Shown piece after piece: positions 1 through 10,194 of a stretch of 64,000 bases of DNA (its first letter is position 1; the number at the start of each line of letters is the position of its first letter). This DNA comes from Brevibacterium daeguense (GTDB taxonomy: Bacteria; Actinomycetota; Actinomycetes; Actinomycetales; Brevibacteriaceae). Position numbers and translations under genes: made by a program. The notes beneath the pieces are model-generated. The model saw nothing but the letters and a program-made list of their open reading frames with translations. It did no database searches and was not told the DNA's origin. Where the stretch lies: assembly GCF_021729135.1 (NCBI RefSeq), contig NZ_JAJTWW010000016.1, positions 18,742 through 82,741 on the forward strand. Direction: 5' to 3'.

Positions 1-1494
1 CACGGCTGTGCGCAGCTCGGCCACCAGCGCCGAGGTGACCGGCCCCGGCGCCTCCTCGCGCAGGTCCGCGGCACGGGCGGCGGCGCTGTACTCGATGCCG
101 AGCACGCGGGCGAGGCCGGTGACCGACCTCCGCAGCTTGCGCGCGGCGGTCCAACCCATCGAGACGTGGTCCTCCTGCATCGCCGACGACGGGATCGAGT
201 CGACCGAAGCGGGAGTCGCCTGCCGCTTCATCTCGGAGACGATGCCCGCCTGCGAGTAGTGCGCGATCATCAAGCCCGAGTCCACGCCGGGGTCCGCGGC
301 GAGGAACGGCGGCAGGCCCTGGCTCCGAGCAACATCCATGAACCGGTCGGTGCGGCGCTCGGCGATCGAGGCGACATCCGCGGCGACGATCGCCAGGAAG
401 TCCAGGGCATAGGCGAGCGGCGCGCCGTGGAAATTGCCGTTCGAGGACACCGAGCCGTCGTCGAGCACGACCGGATTGTCGATTGCGGCGCGCAGTTCGC
501 GGGCAGCGGTCCGGGCTGCGAAGGCGGCGGTGTCGCGGGCGGCGCCGGTGACCTGTGGGGCGCAGCGCAGCGAGTACGCATCCTGCACCAGGTGCGTGGA
601 GTCCTTGTGCGCAGCGACCATGGGCGAGCCCGCGAGCGCCTCCCGCATGTTCGCCGCGCTGGCGGCCTGCCCCGGATGAGGCCGCAGCGGCTCGTGCAGG
701 TCGGGCATGAACACTCGGTCGGTGCCGCGCTGGGCCTCGACGCTCATCGCCGCGGTGAGGTCGGCGGCGGTGAAGAGGTTCTCGAGGTCGAACAGCGCCA
801 GGATCAGCATGCCGAGCATGCCGTCGGTGCCGTTGACGAGCGCCAGCCCCTCCTTCTCCGCGAGCACTAGTGGCGTGATGTCGGCGGCGGCGAGCGCCTC
901 GGCGGCCGGCATTTCGAACTCCCCTCCCGAGGCGCCCGCGGCAGCGTGGGAAGCGCCGCTTGCAGCGGCGTCGTCTCCCGGGCCCGAGGCGCCTCGCACC
1001 AGCACCGGGCCCTCCCCCATCGCGGCGAGCGCGCAGGCCGACAGCGGTGCGAGGTCGCCCGAGCACCCGAGCGATCCGAACTCGTGGACGACCGGGGTGA
1101 TGCCCGCGTTGAGCATCGCGACATAGGTGTCGAGCACCTCGGCGCGCACGCCCGTCCGCCCGGTGGCCATGGTGCGAGCGCGCAGCAGCATGAGCGCGCG
1201 GACGACCTCGCGCTCGACCGGTTCGCCGACGCCTGCCGCGTGGGAGCGGATGAGCGATCTCTGCAGCTGGGTGCGGAGCTCGGCAGGGACCTGACGCTGG
1301 GCAAGAGCGCCGAAGCCGGTGGACACGCCATACACCGGTCGATTCGCGTGTGCGAGGGCGTCGACGGCCCGGCGGGAGGCCGCCACCGCCGCACGCACGT
1401 CGTCCGGGACGCGGACCCGAGCCTCATGACGGGCGACGGCGACGATGTCGGCGAAGGTCAGGGAATCTGGGCGCAGGTCGATGGGGACGCTCAT
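1..1494 (-). CDS. hutH: Histidine ammonia-lyase HutH (3' end cut by window edge)
   Basis: Deaminates L-histidine to urocanate and ammonia, the first step of histidine utilisation in the cytoplasm. The frame is open from the ATG at 1494 to base 1 (498 codons, no stop), so only a short C-terminal piece is missing compared with the family's roughly 510 residues. The MIO cofactor loop lies at residues 144-146 within GSLGCSGDLAPL. The self-cyclising triad is Cys-Ser-Gly here rather than the textbook Ala-Ser-Gly; from memory this also occurs in Streptomyces enzymes. Other conserved stretches are YGVSTGFGAL near residue 55 and the central EAQRGTDRVF region. It is the last visible gene of hutU-hutI-hutH, 12 nt after hutI. 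Identification is secure. Confidence 0.95.
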   Translation of the reverse strand, partial: MSVPIDLRPDSLTFADIVAVARHEARVRVPDDVRAAVAASRRAVDALAHANRPVYGVSTGFGALAQRQVPAELRTQLQRSLIRSHAAGVGEPVEREVVRALMLLRARTMATGRTGVRAEVLDTYVAMLNAGITPVVHEFGSLGCSGDLAPLSACALAAMGEGPVLVRGASGPGDDAAASGASHAAAGASGGEFEMPAAEALAAADITPLVLAEKEGLALVNGTDGMLGMLILALFDLENLFTAADLTAAMSVEAQRGTDRVFMPDLHEPLRPHPGQAASAANMREALAGSPMVAAHKDSTHLVQDAYSLRCAPQVTGAARDTAAFAARTAARELRAAIDNPVVLDDGSVSSNGNFHGAPLAYALDFLAIVAADVASIAERRTDRFMDVARSQGLPPFLAADPGVDSGLMIAHYSQAGIVSEMKRQATPASVDSIPSSAMQEDHVSMGWTAARKLRRSVTGLARVLGIEYSAAARAADLREEAPGPVTSALVAELRTAV

Positions 1495-1506
1495 GATGGG
1501 ACCTTC

Positions 1507-2820
1507 TCAGCTCGCAGGTTGATTCGCCGCGATCTGCTCGCCGGCGCGGTACACCTTGGCGATCAGCTGCACCCCGGGCCGATAGGCCAGGTGCCGGTAG
1601 GACGGGGCGTCGAGAATGCTGAAGTCAGCCCGGGCGCCGACGGTCAGCCGCCCGATGTCCGCGCGGTCGAGGGCCCTTGCCCCGCCGGCGGTGGCCGCCC
1701 ACACGGCCTGGTCGACGGTGAAGCGCATGTCGCGGACGGCCACGGCGATGCAGAACGGGATCGAGTTGGTGAAGCAGGACCCGGGATTGCAGTCGCTCGC
1801 TATCGCCACCGTGGCCCCGGCCGCGAAGTACCGGCGCGCATCCGGGTACGGCTGCCGGGTGGAGAATTCGACGCCGGGGAGCAGGGTGACGACTGTGCCG
1901 GCCGCGGCGAGCGCGGCGAGGTCCTCGTCCGAGGCGAAGGTCGCGTGGTCGGCGCTGACGCAGCCGGTGCGGGCGGCCAGCTGCAGCGCCCCGCCCGCGG
2001 TGAGCTGGTTCGCGTGCAGGCGTGGTCGCAGGCCGTGGCCCTTGCCGGCCGTGATGATCCGCTCCGCCTGCTCGACGGTGAATGCGCCTTCCTCGCAGAA
2101 CACGTCGATCCACTTCGCCTGACCGGCGGCCGCGGGGATGATCTCCTCGATGACGAGGTCGACGTAGCCGTCCGGGTTGTCCAGGTACTCCGGGGGCACC
2201 ACGTGGGCGGCCATGAGCGTTGACTCCTCGGTGTGACGGTTGATGATCCGCAGCGCGCGCAGCTCGTCGTCGAGGGTGAGCCCGTAACCGGTCTTGATCT
2301 CGAAGGTGGTGGTGCCCGAGCGCTCGGCTTCCCCGAGGAGCCGGACGAGGTTGGCCTCGAGCTCCTCCTCGCTCGCCTCCCGGGTAGCGGCCACCGTCGT
2401 GGCGATGCCACCTGCGGAATAGGGTTCTCCCGCCACCCGGGCGGCGAACTCCGCGGACCGGTCGCCGGCGAACACGAGGTGGTTGTGGCTGTCGACGAAA
2501 CCCGGGATCACGGCGCGGCCTCCTGCGGAGATGTGGCGGACGCGAGGGGAGGCCGGATGTCCGGAATCGGCAGACGAGGCCTGGCCGCTGTCAGCCGGGA
2601 CCGGCGGGACTCCTGGGACACCCGGGACAGCCGGGACAGCCTGAGAGTCGGCGACCGCCTCGGCGGGCAGGCGGGCCATCGGAAGCTCGGTCTGGGGCCC
2701 GGCCCAGATGACGCGGCCGCCCTCGATCAGCAGCGCCGCATCCCGGATCACGCCCAGGAGATCGGGTCGCGCGGGATCGTTTGTGACGAGTTCGGCGATC
2801 TCGGTGACGAGCAGTCTCAT
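1507..2820 (-). CDS. hutI: Imidazolonepropionase HutI with Pro-rich insertion
   Basis: Third enzyme of the histidine pathway: hydrolyses 4-imidazolone-5-propanoate to N-formimidoyl-L-glutamate. It is an amidohydrolase-fold metalloenzyme. Visible motifs are DSHNHLVF (metal-binding HxH), HVVP, HANQ, SADHATF and SDCNPGS, in family order. The protein is 437 residues, longer than the usual 400-420, because of an insertion at about residues 56-95 that is rich in Pro, Val, Ser and Asp. The underlying DNA around 2608-2642 contains repeated GGGACA-type units, suggesting slippage expansion. The ATG at 2820 was chosen because the conserved N-terminus begins there. It lies 14 nt after the hutU stop, so the two are co-transcribed. 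Confidence 0.95.
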   Translation of the reverse strand: MRLLVTEIAELVTNDPARPDLLGVIRDAALLIEGGRVIWAGPQTELPMARLPAEAVADSQAVPAVPGVPGVPPVPADSGQASSADSGHPASPRVRHISAGGRAVIPGFVDSHNHLVFAGDRSAEFAARVAGEPYSAGGIATTVAATREASEEELEANLVRLLGEAERSGTTTFEIKTGYGLTLDDELRALRIINRHTEESTLMAAHVVPPEYLDNPDGYVDLVIEEIIPAAAGQAKWIDVFCEEGAFTVEQAERIITAGKGHGLRPRLHANQLTAGGALQLAARTGCVSADHATFASDEDLAALAAAGTVVTLLPGVEFSTRQPYPDARRYFAAGATVAIASDCNPGSCFTNSIPFCIAVAVRDMRFTVDQAVWAATAGGARALDRADIGRLTVGARADFSILDAPSYRHLAYRPGVQLIAKVYRAGEQIAANQPAS

Positions 2821-2834
2821 CCGGCTCACACCTC

Positions 2835-4640
2835 TCACTCCGCCGGCTCCGCGTAGTCGGCCTCGACGTAGTCCGCCTCGACCTCGTCGACATTTCGGAC
2901 GTCGACTGCCACCTCCCGGTCGGCTGCAGGCCGCACGTCGAGCTCCGGGTCCATCGGGATCCGCACCCCCCGCTCGGCCGCCACCTCCCGCGCCCGGTAG
3001 TACCCCGCGTCCACGTGCCGGATGATGCCGGTGCCCGGATCGTTCGTGAGCAGCCGGGCGAGCTTGCGGGCGGCCAGCTCGGAGCCGTCGGCCACCGACA
3101 CCTGACCGGCGTGGATCGACCGGCCCATCCCCACCCCGCCGCCGTGGTGGATGGACACCCAGGTGGCGCCGGAGGAGGTGCTGACCAGCGCGTTGAGCAG
3201 CGGCCAGTCCGCCACCGCGTCGGTGCCGTCGAGCATCCCCTCGGTCTCCCGATACGGACTGGCGACCGAGCCGGAGTCGAGGTGATCGCGGCCGATGACG
3301 ATCGTCGCCGAGACCTTCCCCTCGGCGACGAGCTGGTTGAACAGCAGTCCCGCCTTCTCCCGCTCGCGGTAGCCCAGCCAGCAGATCCGGGCGGGCAGGC
3401 CCTCGAACTCGACGTGCTCCGCCGCCGCGTCGAGCCAGCGGTGCAGGGACTCGTTCTCCGGGAACAGTTCCTTGAGAGCGGCGTCGGTGACCGCGATGTC
3501 GGCCGGGTCGCCTGACAGGGCGACCCACCGGAACGGCCCCATGCCCTCGCAGAACAGTGGTCGGACGTAGGCCGGCACGAAGCCGGGGAATTCGAAGGCG
3601 CGCTCGTACCCGGCCTTGCGTGCCTCGTCGCGGATCGAATTGCCGTAGTCGAACACCTCGGCACCGCGGTCCTGGAATCCGACCATCGTCGCCACGTGCG
3701 TGGCCATCGATTCCTCGGCCCGGAGGGTGAACTTCTCCGGATCCTCCTCCGCCTCGGTCCGCCAGTCCTCGAACGCCACCCCGAGCGGCAGATAGGACAG
3801 CGGGTCGTGCGCAGAGGTCTGGTCGGTGACGATGTCGACTTCTGCCGCCTCGGGCCGGCCGAGGAGGGCGGGGAGGACCTCCGCGGCGTTGCCGACGAGC
3901 CCCACCGACAGCGGACGCCCTGCCCGCTTGGCCTCGATGACCCGGGCCAGGGCGCGCTCGAGATCATCGGCCACCTCGTCGAGGTAGCGCTTGGCCGCCC
4001 GCCGGTCGAGCCGGCGCCTGTCGACGTCCACGATGAGGCAGGTGCCCCCGTTGAGCGTGACCGCGAGCGGCTGCGCCCCGCCCATTCCGCCGCAGCCGGC
4101 GGTGACGGTGAGCGTGCCGGCCAGGGTGCCGCTGAAGCGCTTGCGCGCGACGGCGGCGAAGGTCTCATAGGTGCCCTGCAGGATGCCCTGGGTGGCGATG
4201 TAGATCCAGGAGCCGGCTGTCATCTGCCCGTACATCATCAGGCCCTCGGCCTCGAGCTTGCGGAAGTGCTCCCAGTTCGCCCAGTCGCCCACCAGGTTCG
4301 AGTTGGCGATGAGCACCCGAGGCGCCCACTCGTGGGTGCGCAGCACGCCCACCGGCTTGCCGGACTGGATGAGCAGCGTCTCGTCGTCCTCGAGGTCGTC
4401 GAGAGTGCGGACGATCGCGTCGAAGGCCTCCCACGACCGGGCGGCCCGGCCGGTGCCGCCGTAGACGACCAGATCGGCCGGTGATTCGGCGACCTCCGGG
4501 TCGAGGTTGTTCATGAGCATCCGCTTGGCGGCTTCGGTCTGCCAGGACTTGGCGGTGATCTCCGTGCCGCGTGGGGCGCGGACGGTACGGTCCGGATCGT
4601 GGCGGGTGAAGGACTGCTGGGCGGGCGACGACATCGTCAT
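2835..4640 (-). CDS. hutU: Urocanate hydratase HutU
   Basis: Converts urocanate to imidazolonepropionate using tightly bound NAD+ as an electrophile. The 601-residue protein carries the Gly-rich NAD-binding segment [12 protein letters not shown], the conserved [12 protein letters not shown] block containing the catalytic cysteine, [12 protein letters not shown], and the C-terminal [17 protein letters not shown] signature. The ATG at 4640 follows an AGGAG at 5 nt; a second ATG at 4634 is possible. The final 30 residues or so (Asp, Glu, Val and Tyr rich) extend past the usual end of the family. It is the first gene of the minus-strand hutUIH operon and diverges from hutG. Confidence 0.95.
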   Translation of the reverse strand: MTMSSPAQQSFTRHDPDRTVRAPRGTEITAKSWQTEAAKRMLMNNLDPEVAESPADLVVYGGTGRAARSWEAFDAIVRTLDDLEDDETLLIQSGKPVGVLRTHEWAPRVLIANSNLVGDWANWEHFRKLEAEGLMMYGQMTAGSWIYIATQGILQGTYETFAAVARKRFSGTLAGTLTVTAGCGGMGGAQPLAVTLNGGTCLIVDVDRRRLDRRAAKRYLDEVADDLERALARVIEAKRAGRPLSVGLVGNAAEVLPALLGRPEAAEVDIVTDQTSAHDPLSYLPLGVAFEDWRTEAEEDPEKFTLRAEESMATHVATMVGFQDRGAEVFDYGNSIRDEARKAGYERAFEFPGFVPAYVRPLFCEGMGPFRWVALSGDPADIAVTDAALKELFPENESLHRWLDAAAEHVEFEGLPARICWLGYREREKAGLLFNQLVAEGKVSATIVIGRDHLDSGSVASPYRETEGMLDGTDAVADWPLLNALVSTSSGATWVSIHHGGGVGMGRSIHAGQVSVADGSELAARKLARLLTNDPGTGIIRHVDAGYYRAREVAAERGVRIPMDPELDVRPAADREVAVDVRNVDEVEADYVEADYAEPAE

Positions 4641-4898
4641 GGCAGCTCCTGCGCTGGGCCGGCACCTGGGGCGGGGCTCCCCTCGTTGGGCTCCACGCGG
4701 TCGGCCGGAAGTGGTAGGGCTCCCATTGTGTCCGACGCAGCGGACGCGGGTCGAGGGCCACGGCGGCTCTCCCGCCGGATCGGAGCCGGCACGAACCCAA
4801 GGAGCCGGCAGCAGGCAGCCGCGCAGCACGGTTGCAGGTGGACACCGAAGCCCCGAAGATGGGAAGTCCCGGGCCGATGACGACGTGGAGACCATCCG
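4641..4898. promoter_or_regulatory. Divergent hutU / hutG control region
   Basis: This 258-bp gap separates the divergent starts of hutU (minus) and hutG (plus) and must hold both promoters. A short imperfect inverted repeat (GTCCG, 6 nt, CGGAC) lies around 4730-4746, but I cannot assign it to a regulator. No hut regulator gene is visible in the window. No convincing -35/-10 pair was identified by eye. Confidence 0.4.
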
Positions 4899-5900
4899 AT
4901 GAACCGCAGGACTGCTTGGACCGGCCGCGACGACGGGCCCGGTCCCGCACACCGTCGCTTCTGGTCGACGATCACCGACTCGTCCTCGGATCCCGTCGAT
5001 GCCGCGCTGATCGGGTTCGCCAGCGAGGAAGGGGTGCTGCGCAATCAGGGTCGAGCCGGTGCCGTCGCCGGTCCCGCGGCAATTCGCGAGGCGCTGGCCT
5101 CGTTGGCCGTGCACCGGCCCCTCAGAGTTCTCGACGCGGGCGACGTGCTCGTCGAGAATCACGACCTGGAGGGCGGCCAGGCCGAACTCGGCCGCCGGCT
5201 CGCCGAGCTCCGGACTGGTCGCGTTCAGAGGCCCGGCCGGTCACCGGATCCCGGCGCCAGCTCCCCTGATCACCCGCCCGGCGGCCCCCGCCCGCTCACC
5301 GGCGTGCTCGGCGGCGGTCACGAGACCGCGTGGGGCAGCTACCTCGGGCTGGCCGGCGAGTTCGCCGATCGTCGCCTGGGCATCCTCAACCTCGATGCCC
5401 ATTTCGATCTCCGGCAGGCGGTGGCCCCCAGCTCGGGAACGCCGTTCCTGCAGATCGCCCTCGACCGCATGGTCCGCGGCGCGAGCTTCGACTACTCGGT
5501 GATCGGCATCAGCGAGCCGAACAACACGACGGCTCTGTTCGACACCGCCCGCCAGCTCCAGGCGACATGGCTGCGCGACATCGACGCGCAGACCGTTCCC
5601 GAGGCGGTCGCCCACGTCGACGAGTTCGTCGCCCGGGTCGACGACCTCTACCTGACCATCGACCTCGACGTGATGCCGGCGGCGCAGGCACCGGGCGTGA
5701 GCGCGCCGGCAGGACTCGGGGTGCCGGCACATGTGATCCTGGCGGCCGCCTCGGCGGCGGCCCGCTCCGGCAAGCTGCGCCATTTCGACATCGTGGAGCT
5801 CAACCCGAGCTGCGACATCGACGGGCGGACGGCGCGGATCGCCGCCCGCCTGGTGAACGAGATCCTGACCACGGCTGCCGGCAGACCAGCCGGACCCTAG
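4899..5900 (+). CDS. hutG: Formimidoylglutamase HutG (arginase/agmatinase fold)
   Basis: Hydrolyses N-formimidoyl-L-glutamate to glutamate and formamide, closing the histidine pathway. It belongs to the ureohydrolase family with a binuclear Mn centre: GGGHE, NLDAHFD and TIDLDVMP supply the metal ligands. The third motif reads [12 protein letters not shown] instead of the commoner DxDxxDP, which is often seen in HutG. At 333 residues it is slightly long because of a Pro, Gly, Ser and Asp-rich insertion at about residues 108-135, just before GGGHE. The ATG has a GGAG 8 nt upstream. It diverges from hutU and converges with the permease gene (10-nt gap). Context makes histidine degradation far more likely than agmatine. 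Confidence 0.9.
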   Translation: MNRRTAWTGRDDGPGPAHRRFWSTITDSSSDPVDAALIGFASEEGVLRNQGRAGAVAGPAAIREALASLAVHRPLRVLDAGDVLVENHDLEGGQAELGRRLAELRTGRVQRPGRSPDPGASSPDHPPGGPRPLTGVLGGGHETAWGSYLGLAGEFADRRLGILNLDAHFDLRQAVAPSSGTPFLQIALDRMVRGASFDYSVIGISEPNNTTALFDTARQLQATWLRDIDAQTVPEAVAHVDEFVARVDDLYLTIDLDVMPAAQAPGVSAPAGLGVPAHVILAAASAAARSGKLRHFDIVELNPSCDIDGRTARIAARLVNEILTTAAGRPAGP

Positions 5901-5910
5901 ACGCAGACCC

Positions 5911-7377
5911 TCACGCGTCGCGTTCGACGCCTGCGGCCGCCAGCTCCGGGCCGCGCTGCGCTGCCCGGTCCGGGGCCAGCACGCCGAGGACGAACACGCA
6001 GACCAGGACCGCTCCGCACACCACGGCAGCCGTCATGCCGCCGACCATCAGCGGGAAGTTCCACAGCGAGATCGCCAGCACGACGGACAGCCCTGCCGCG
6101 CCGAGGATCGTCGCCCACCGGACTCCGGCCGACAACGGCACGGCGTGCGGCGAGGCGACCCGTGCCTCGGCGGCGGACCATGCGTCCATGACTCGGACCC
6201 CGCGACTGCGCCGGTCAGAGCCGTAGACGAGGACCGCCACGCTGGTCAGCGCCATCATGAGGATCACGCCGACCGCTCCGGCGCCCGAATACCACGTGTA
6301 GATCTGGGTCACCGGATCCAGCTGCGCGAGCGCGGACACGACGACCACCCCGGTGGTCACAGCACTGGTCCACAGCGACGCGCGCGAGGGAGCGAGGTGT
6401 TCGGGGTGCACCTCGGCGAGGCCGGCCGGCAGCACGCCGCGCTGGCCGAGGGTGAACAGGTATCGGGTGACGATGTTGTGGAACGACAGCATGCAGGCGA
6501 ACATGCTGGTGACCACGAGCACCTGGACGACGTCGGCGAAGATCGGGGCGACGACGCTGCCGGCGAGCGCGATCACGATGCTGTCAGGGTTCTCGCCGGC
6601 CGCGGCGACCGCCTGGTCCTCCCCGATTCCGGCGATGACCAGCCACGACGAGAGGATGTAGAGAACACCCACCGAGGTGACGGCGATGTAGGTCGCGCGG
6701 GGCACGGTCCGCTCCGGGTCGCGTGCCTCGTTGCGGAACACCGCCGTCGCCTCGAAGCCGAAGAACCCGAGGAATGCGAACAGCAGCCCGAGTCCCGGCG
6801 CTCCCGACAGCGCCTCGGCGGGGTTGAACGGCGCGGCGGTCAGCTCCCGGCCGGACAGCAGCACGCCCACGTCGATGGCGACCACGGCGACCACTTCGAG
6901 GACGAGGATGATGCCCAGGACCTTCGCGGACAGGTCGATGCGCCGGCAGCCGAGCAGGCCGACGATGAGCAGCATGATCCCGGAGACCAGCCACCACGGC
7001 AGCTGCACGCCGGTGACCAGCTCGAGGAGGTTGCCGGCCTGTACGCCCAGGTAGCAGGTCATCGACACGGTGAGCAGCACATAGGACATGAGCGCGATCG
7101 CGGCGGTGCCCCGGCCGGCCCGCCGGCCCAGTCCGCGGTCGACATAGGAGTAGAACGCTCCGGCGTCGGGGACGTGCGGGGTCATCCAGGTGTAGCCGGC
7201 CGAGAAGAGCAGCAGGATGACTGTCGCGGCGAGGATCAGCAGCGGGGCGCCCACGGAGCCCGATTCCATCAGGATGATCGGGAAGTTCGCGGCGACGACG
7301 GTGATCGGGGCGGCGGCCGCGATCACCATGAAGACGATCCCGGTGACCCCGAGATCGCGCTTGAGAGCGGTGTTCAC
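5911..7377 (-). CDS. APC-superfamily amino acid permease (candidate histidine/urocanate transporter)
   Basis: Integral membrane transporter of 488 residues with about 12 hydrophobic segments. The N-terminus (GVTGIVFMVIAAAAPITV) and the FFGFEATAVFRNEARDPERTVPRA block in the sixth to seventh segment are typical of amino-acid/polyamine/organocation permeases, and the ATG at 7377 precedes the first conserved helix directly. It sits tail to tail with hutG at the end of the hut cluster, so import of histidine, urocanate or a related amino acid is the natural inference. The sequence alone does not fix the substrate. It could equally serve another amino acid. Confidence 0.8.
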   Translation of the reverse strand: MNTALKRDLGVTGIVFMVIAAAAPITVVAANFPIILMESGSVGAPLLILAATVILLLFSAGYTWMTPHVPDAGAFYSYVDRGLGRRAGRGTAAIALMSYVLLTVSMTCYLGVQAGNLLELVTGVQLPWWLVSGIMLLIVGLLGCRRIDLSAKVLGIILVLEVVAVVAIDVGVLLSGRELTAAPFNPAEALSGAPGLGLLFAFLGFFGFEATAVFRNEARDPERTVPRATYIAVTSVGVLYILSSWLVIAGIGEDQAVAAAGENPDSIVIALAGSVVAPIFADVVQVLVVTSMFACMLSFHNIVTRYLFTLGQRGVLPAGLAEVHPEHLAPSRASLWTSAVTTGVVVVSALAQLDPVTQIYTWYSGAGAVGVILMMALTSVAVLVYGSDRRSRGVRVMDAWSAAEARVASPHAVPLSAGVRWATILGAAGLSVVLAISLWNFPLMVGGMTAAVVCGAVLVCVFVLGVLAPDRAAQRGPELAAAGVERDA

Positions 7378-7709
7378 ATGTGTTCCTTAGACGACGGAAT
7401 GCCGGCAGCCCGGGAGGGCCTCGGCATGACGAAGGAATTGTAGTGCGCCGGAATTCGGGGGATTTCGGCGGGCCTCGCCCGGCTCACCCGTCCCGGCCGC
7501 GTTCGGTCACGGCGCCCGGTTCCGTTCGCTCAAGGTGCCCTGCTGAACCGTTCGCCCGTCCGATCGGCCCTTCGCATCGCGACGCCCCCTCCCGGCCGAG
7601 GCGAATGCAGGCTAACGTGACACCCAGGACTTCCGTTCACACTGGCCGAGCGACAACACCGGCGGCGACCGCGTGCGGTCCCGGTCAACCCAGCTGAAAG
7701 GCACACCTC
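7378..7709. other. Divergent intergenic region, no gene
   Basis: A 332-bp gap lies between the divergent permease and SDR genes. It presumably holds two promoters. It contains no frame with a plausible ribosome site and conserved protein, and no strong repeat or hairpin that I could recognise. Confidence 0.4.
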
Positions 7710-9272
7710 GTGACTCCACACCGCCGCACCGTCCTCGTCACCGGAGCGACCGGCTACGTGGGTGGGCGCCTGATCCCGCAGCTGCTCGCCGCCGGCCACC
7801 GGGTCCGCGCCCTCGTCCGCTCCCCCGAGAAGCTGGCACCGCTCGACTGGGCGGACCGGATCGAGATCGCGAAAGGCAGCCTCGACGACTTCGACACCGT
7901 GCGCGGCGCGTGCGAAGGAGTCGACGCCGTCTACTACCTGGTCCATTCGATGAGCGACTCCCGGGACTTCGCCGAACGGGAGAAGTCGATGGCGGAGACG
8001 ACCGCCCGGGCCGTCGAGGAGGCCGGGGTGCGCCGGATCATCTACCTCGGCGGCCTCCACCCGGATGACGTCGAGCTGTCGGTGCACATGCGCTCGCGTG
8101 CCGCTGTCGGCGAGGTGTTCCTCGACTCCACGGTCCCCGCGGCGGTCTTCGAGGCCGGCATCATCATCGGCTCCGGTTCGGCATCCTTCGAGATGATCCG
8201 GCACCTCGCCGCGGTGCTGCCGGCCATGCCCGCCCCCAGCTGGGTGACCAATCGGATCGAGCCCCTCTTCATCCGCGACCTGCTCCACTATCTGGTCGCG
8301 GCCCTCGACCTGCCGGAGGACATCAATGAGCGCCTCCCGCTGGGGTGCGGGGAGGTCATGACCTACGCCGAGGCGATGAGCCGGGCGTCCACCGAACTCG
8401 GCCTGCCGAGGCGCCCCGTCGTCGCGCTGCCGCTGCCGGCCCAGCTGCTGGCCGGGTATTGGGTGAGCCTGGTGACTCCGCTGCCGCACGGGCTCGCGGT
8501 GCCGCTGGTCCAGTCCCTCCAGGACGACGCGGTGCGCAGCAGCCACCACGTCGACCAGCTCATCGATCCCCCGCCGGACGGACCCACCGGATACAGCAGA
8601 GCGATCGCGCAGGTGCTGGAGGCGGAAAACCGCCTCCTGCCGGACACCGCGATCCCGCTGCCCGACGGCTCTCCCCTCGCCGCCACTCCGACTCCCACTC
8701 CCCGGACCACGCATGGCCCCTCGCCCACCGATCCCCCATGGGCGGGGCCCACGGTGTTCCACTCCCAGCGCACACGCGTGGTGCAGGCGGACCAGGGCGA
8801 GCTGCGGCAGGCCGCCGAGGCGATCGTCACCGGACTCAAGCGCTGGTCCTTGGAGAAGCGCGAGCCCACCCGGCGGCTGCTGACCCGGCGCCGTGGGGAG
8901 CGGTTCGGGTCGGCGTGGCTGGACATCCGCCTCGGCGACGGGAATCCATCGGGTCCCTCGGATGTGCCGCGCGACTCGCATTTCCCGGACAACCCGGATG
9001 GGCTGCGCGACTCGGATGCGCCGACCGAGGAGAGGGCGAGTCGCGCCGCAACTCGCCTCACCCAGACGACTGTCTTCGCCCCGCGCGGTCTGCTGGGCGT
9101 GATCGCCTGGCACGCGTCCTCACCGGTGCGGGCGCTGAACAGCGCGCGAATGATCAGCAGGGTGCTGAGAAGCGGCACGCCTCGGGGCCGGGTTCAGCTC
9201 ACTCGAAGACCGTCCGCGGTGCCGGCTGGCCGATCGACGCGACCAGATCGCCGGCCAGTTCCCGCACCTTGA
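7710..9272 (+). CDS. Atypical SDR-family NAD(P)-binding protein with C-terminal DUF2867 domain
   Basis: Residues 1-290 form a Rossmann-type atypical short-chain dehydrogenase: the nucleotide loop is TGATGYVGG at residues 10-18, followed by YYLVHSM and IIYLGGLHP. The C-terminal part (GERFGSAWLDIR and the closing FAPRGLLGVIAWHASSPVRAL) matches the DUF2867 domain commonly fused to such proteins. Physiological substrate is unknown. The start is a GTG preceded by GAAAGG. Two Pro, Thr, Asp and Ser-rich insertions (about residues 330-350 and 412-445) expand the protein to 520 residues. The last 25 codons run through the 3' end of the GAF-ANTAR gene on the other strand (74-bp overlap), so the native stop may once have been earlier. 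Confidence 0.8.
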   Translation: MTPHRRTVLVTGATGYVGGRLIPQLLAAGHRVRALVRSPEKLAPLDWADRIEIAKGSLDDFDTVRGACEGVDAVYYLVHSMSDSRDFAEREKSMAETTARAVEEAGVRRIIYLGGLHPDDVELSVHMRSRAAVGEVFLDSTVPAAVFEAGIIIGSGSASFEMIRHLAAVLPAMPAPSWVTNRIEPLFIRDLLHYLVAALDLPEDINERLPLGCGEVMTYAEAMSRASTELGLPRRPVVALPLPAQLLAGYWVSLVTPLPHGLAVPLVQSLQDDAVRSSHHVDQLIDPPPDGPTGYSRAIAQVLEAENRLLPDTAIPLPDGSPLAATPTPTPRTTHGPSPTDPPWAGPTVFHSQRTRVVQADQGELRQAAEAIVTGLKRWSLEKREPTRRLLTRRRGERFGSAWLDIRLGDGNPSGPSDVPRDSHFPDNPDGLRDSDAPTEERASRAATRLTQTTVFAPRGLLGVIAWHASSPVRALNSARMISRVLRSGTPRGRVQLTRRPSAVPAGRSTRPDRRPVPAP

Positions 9273-9927
9273 TGTTCCGGTTGCTGGCGGCGCGCTGCAG
9301 GATGGCGAATGCATCGTCCTGGCTGCAGCGGTTCTGGCTCATCAGGATCCCGACCGCCACGTCGATGACCGTGCGCGACTCCATCGCCCGGCGCCGGTGC
9401 TCAGCCTCCTCCGCGAGCTCAGCCACTCGGACCGCGACCCGCAGGGCCTTCGACGCCAAGGCTGCGTACCGCTGGGCCACCTCCACGGCGGCTTCGTCGA
9501 AGCATCCGGCGTGGTGGGAGTAGAAGTTGAGCGCGGCGGTGGCCGAACCCTCCAGTTGCAGCGGGACCCCCAGAATGCTGCGCAGACCGCGCTCCCGGAC
9601 CGCTTCGACGTACACCGGCCAGCGGTGCTCGGATTCGACATCCGACACGCGGGTCACGGTCTGGGTCCGCATGGCATCGACGCAGGGACCTTCGTCGATG
9701 CCCGTCTGCAGCTCCTCGAGGCCTCTGGCCTTCTCGTCGCTGCTGCCGACCACGATCATCCGGTCGTTGCGCTGCAGGATGATGCCGGCGACGACGTCAT
9801 GGCCTAACGAAAGGTGTGCGACCGAGAGCTGAGTGAGCTGATTGAGGAAGCCCGGCATATCGCTTTCGCTGGCCAGCAGCTCATAGAGATGATCTGCGGG
9901 CGAAGCGAGATCGTCCGTTGGTTCCAC
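9199..9927 (-). CDS. GAF and ANTAR domain regulator (RNA-binding antiterminator type)
   Basis: A 242-residue protein with an N-terminal GAF sensor (about residues 25-165) and a C-terminal ANTAR domain (about 170-235). The ANTAR part includes the AVGILMSQNRCSQDDAFAIL stretch that forms the three-helix RNA-binding unit. Such stand-alone GAF-ANTAR proteins bind paired hexanucleotide stem-loops in nascent RNA and prevent termination; the RNA target here is unknown. I chose the GTG at 9927 because AAGGAAG lies 5 nt upstream and the conserved protein begins there. The frame stays open further upstream, but that sequence is non-conserved. It is divergent from the hypothetical gene at 10195. Confidence 0.85.
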   Translation of the reverse strand: MEPTDDLASPADHLYELLASESDMPGFLNQLTQLSVAHLSLGHDVVAGIILQRNDRMIVVGSSDEKARGLEELQTGIDEGPCVDAMRTQTVTRVSDVESEHRWPVYVEAVRERGLRSILGVPLQLEGSATAALNFYSHHAGCFDEAAVEVAQRYAALASKALRVAVRVAELAEEAEHRRRAMESRTVIDVAVGILMSQNRCSQDDAFAILQRAASNRNIKVRELAGDLVASIGQPAPRTVFE

Positions 9928-10194
9928 GTTGTCTTCCTTGCGTGAGGGGACCGAATGGCCGGCCGGAAGCCCTGCTTGTCCTCGGTACCATACTGCTTTC
10001 CGGACCGCCGTGCCCGACACCGCGGTTGACCAGCCGTTCTCCCGGCGGCTACAGTCGGGGTTCGAGTTCAGAAGCGGCTCCTCACCCTTTCCTATGGGAG
10101 TTGTCTTGAGCTCTGCATTTTCCGCGGAACTGCTGTCCGCCGCTTCACCTGAGCCCCTGAGCTTCTTCACACCGGTCGACCGAGGAGGAGCCTG
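9928..10194. promoter_or_regulatory. Divergent promoter region, GAF-ANTAR gene / hypothetical gene
   Basis: A 267-bp gap lies between two divergent starts. It presumably carries both promoters; no clear operator or hairpin stands out. The ribosome site of the plus-strand gene (GAGGAGGAG) lies at its right end. Confidence 0.35.

Noticed and set aside
6145..7443. Plus-strand open frame opposite the APC permease
   Set aside because: Translation is rich in His, Asp, Gly and Glu with no domain, typical of the complement of a GC-rich membrane-protein gene.
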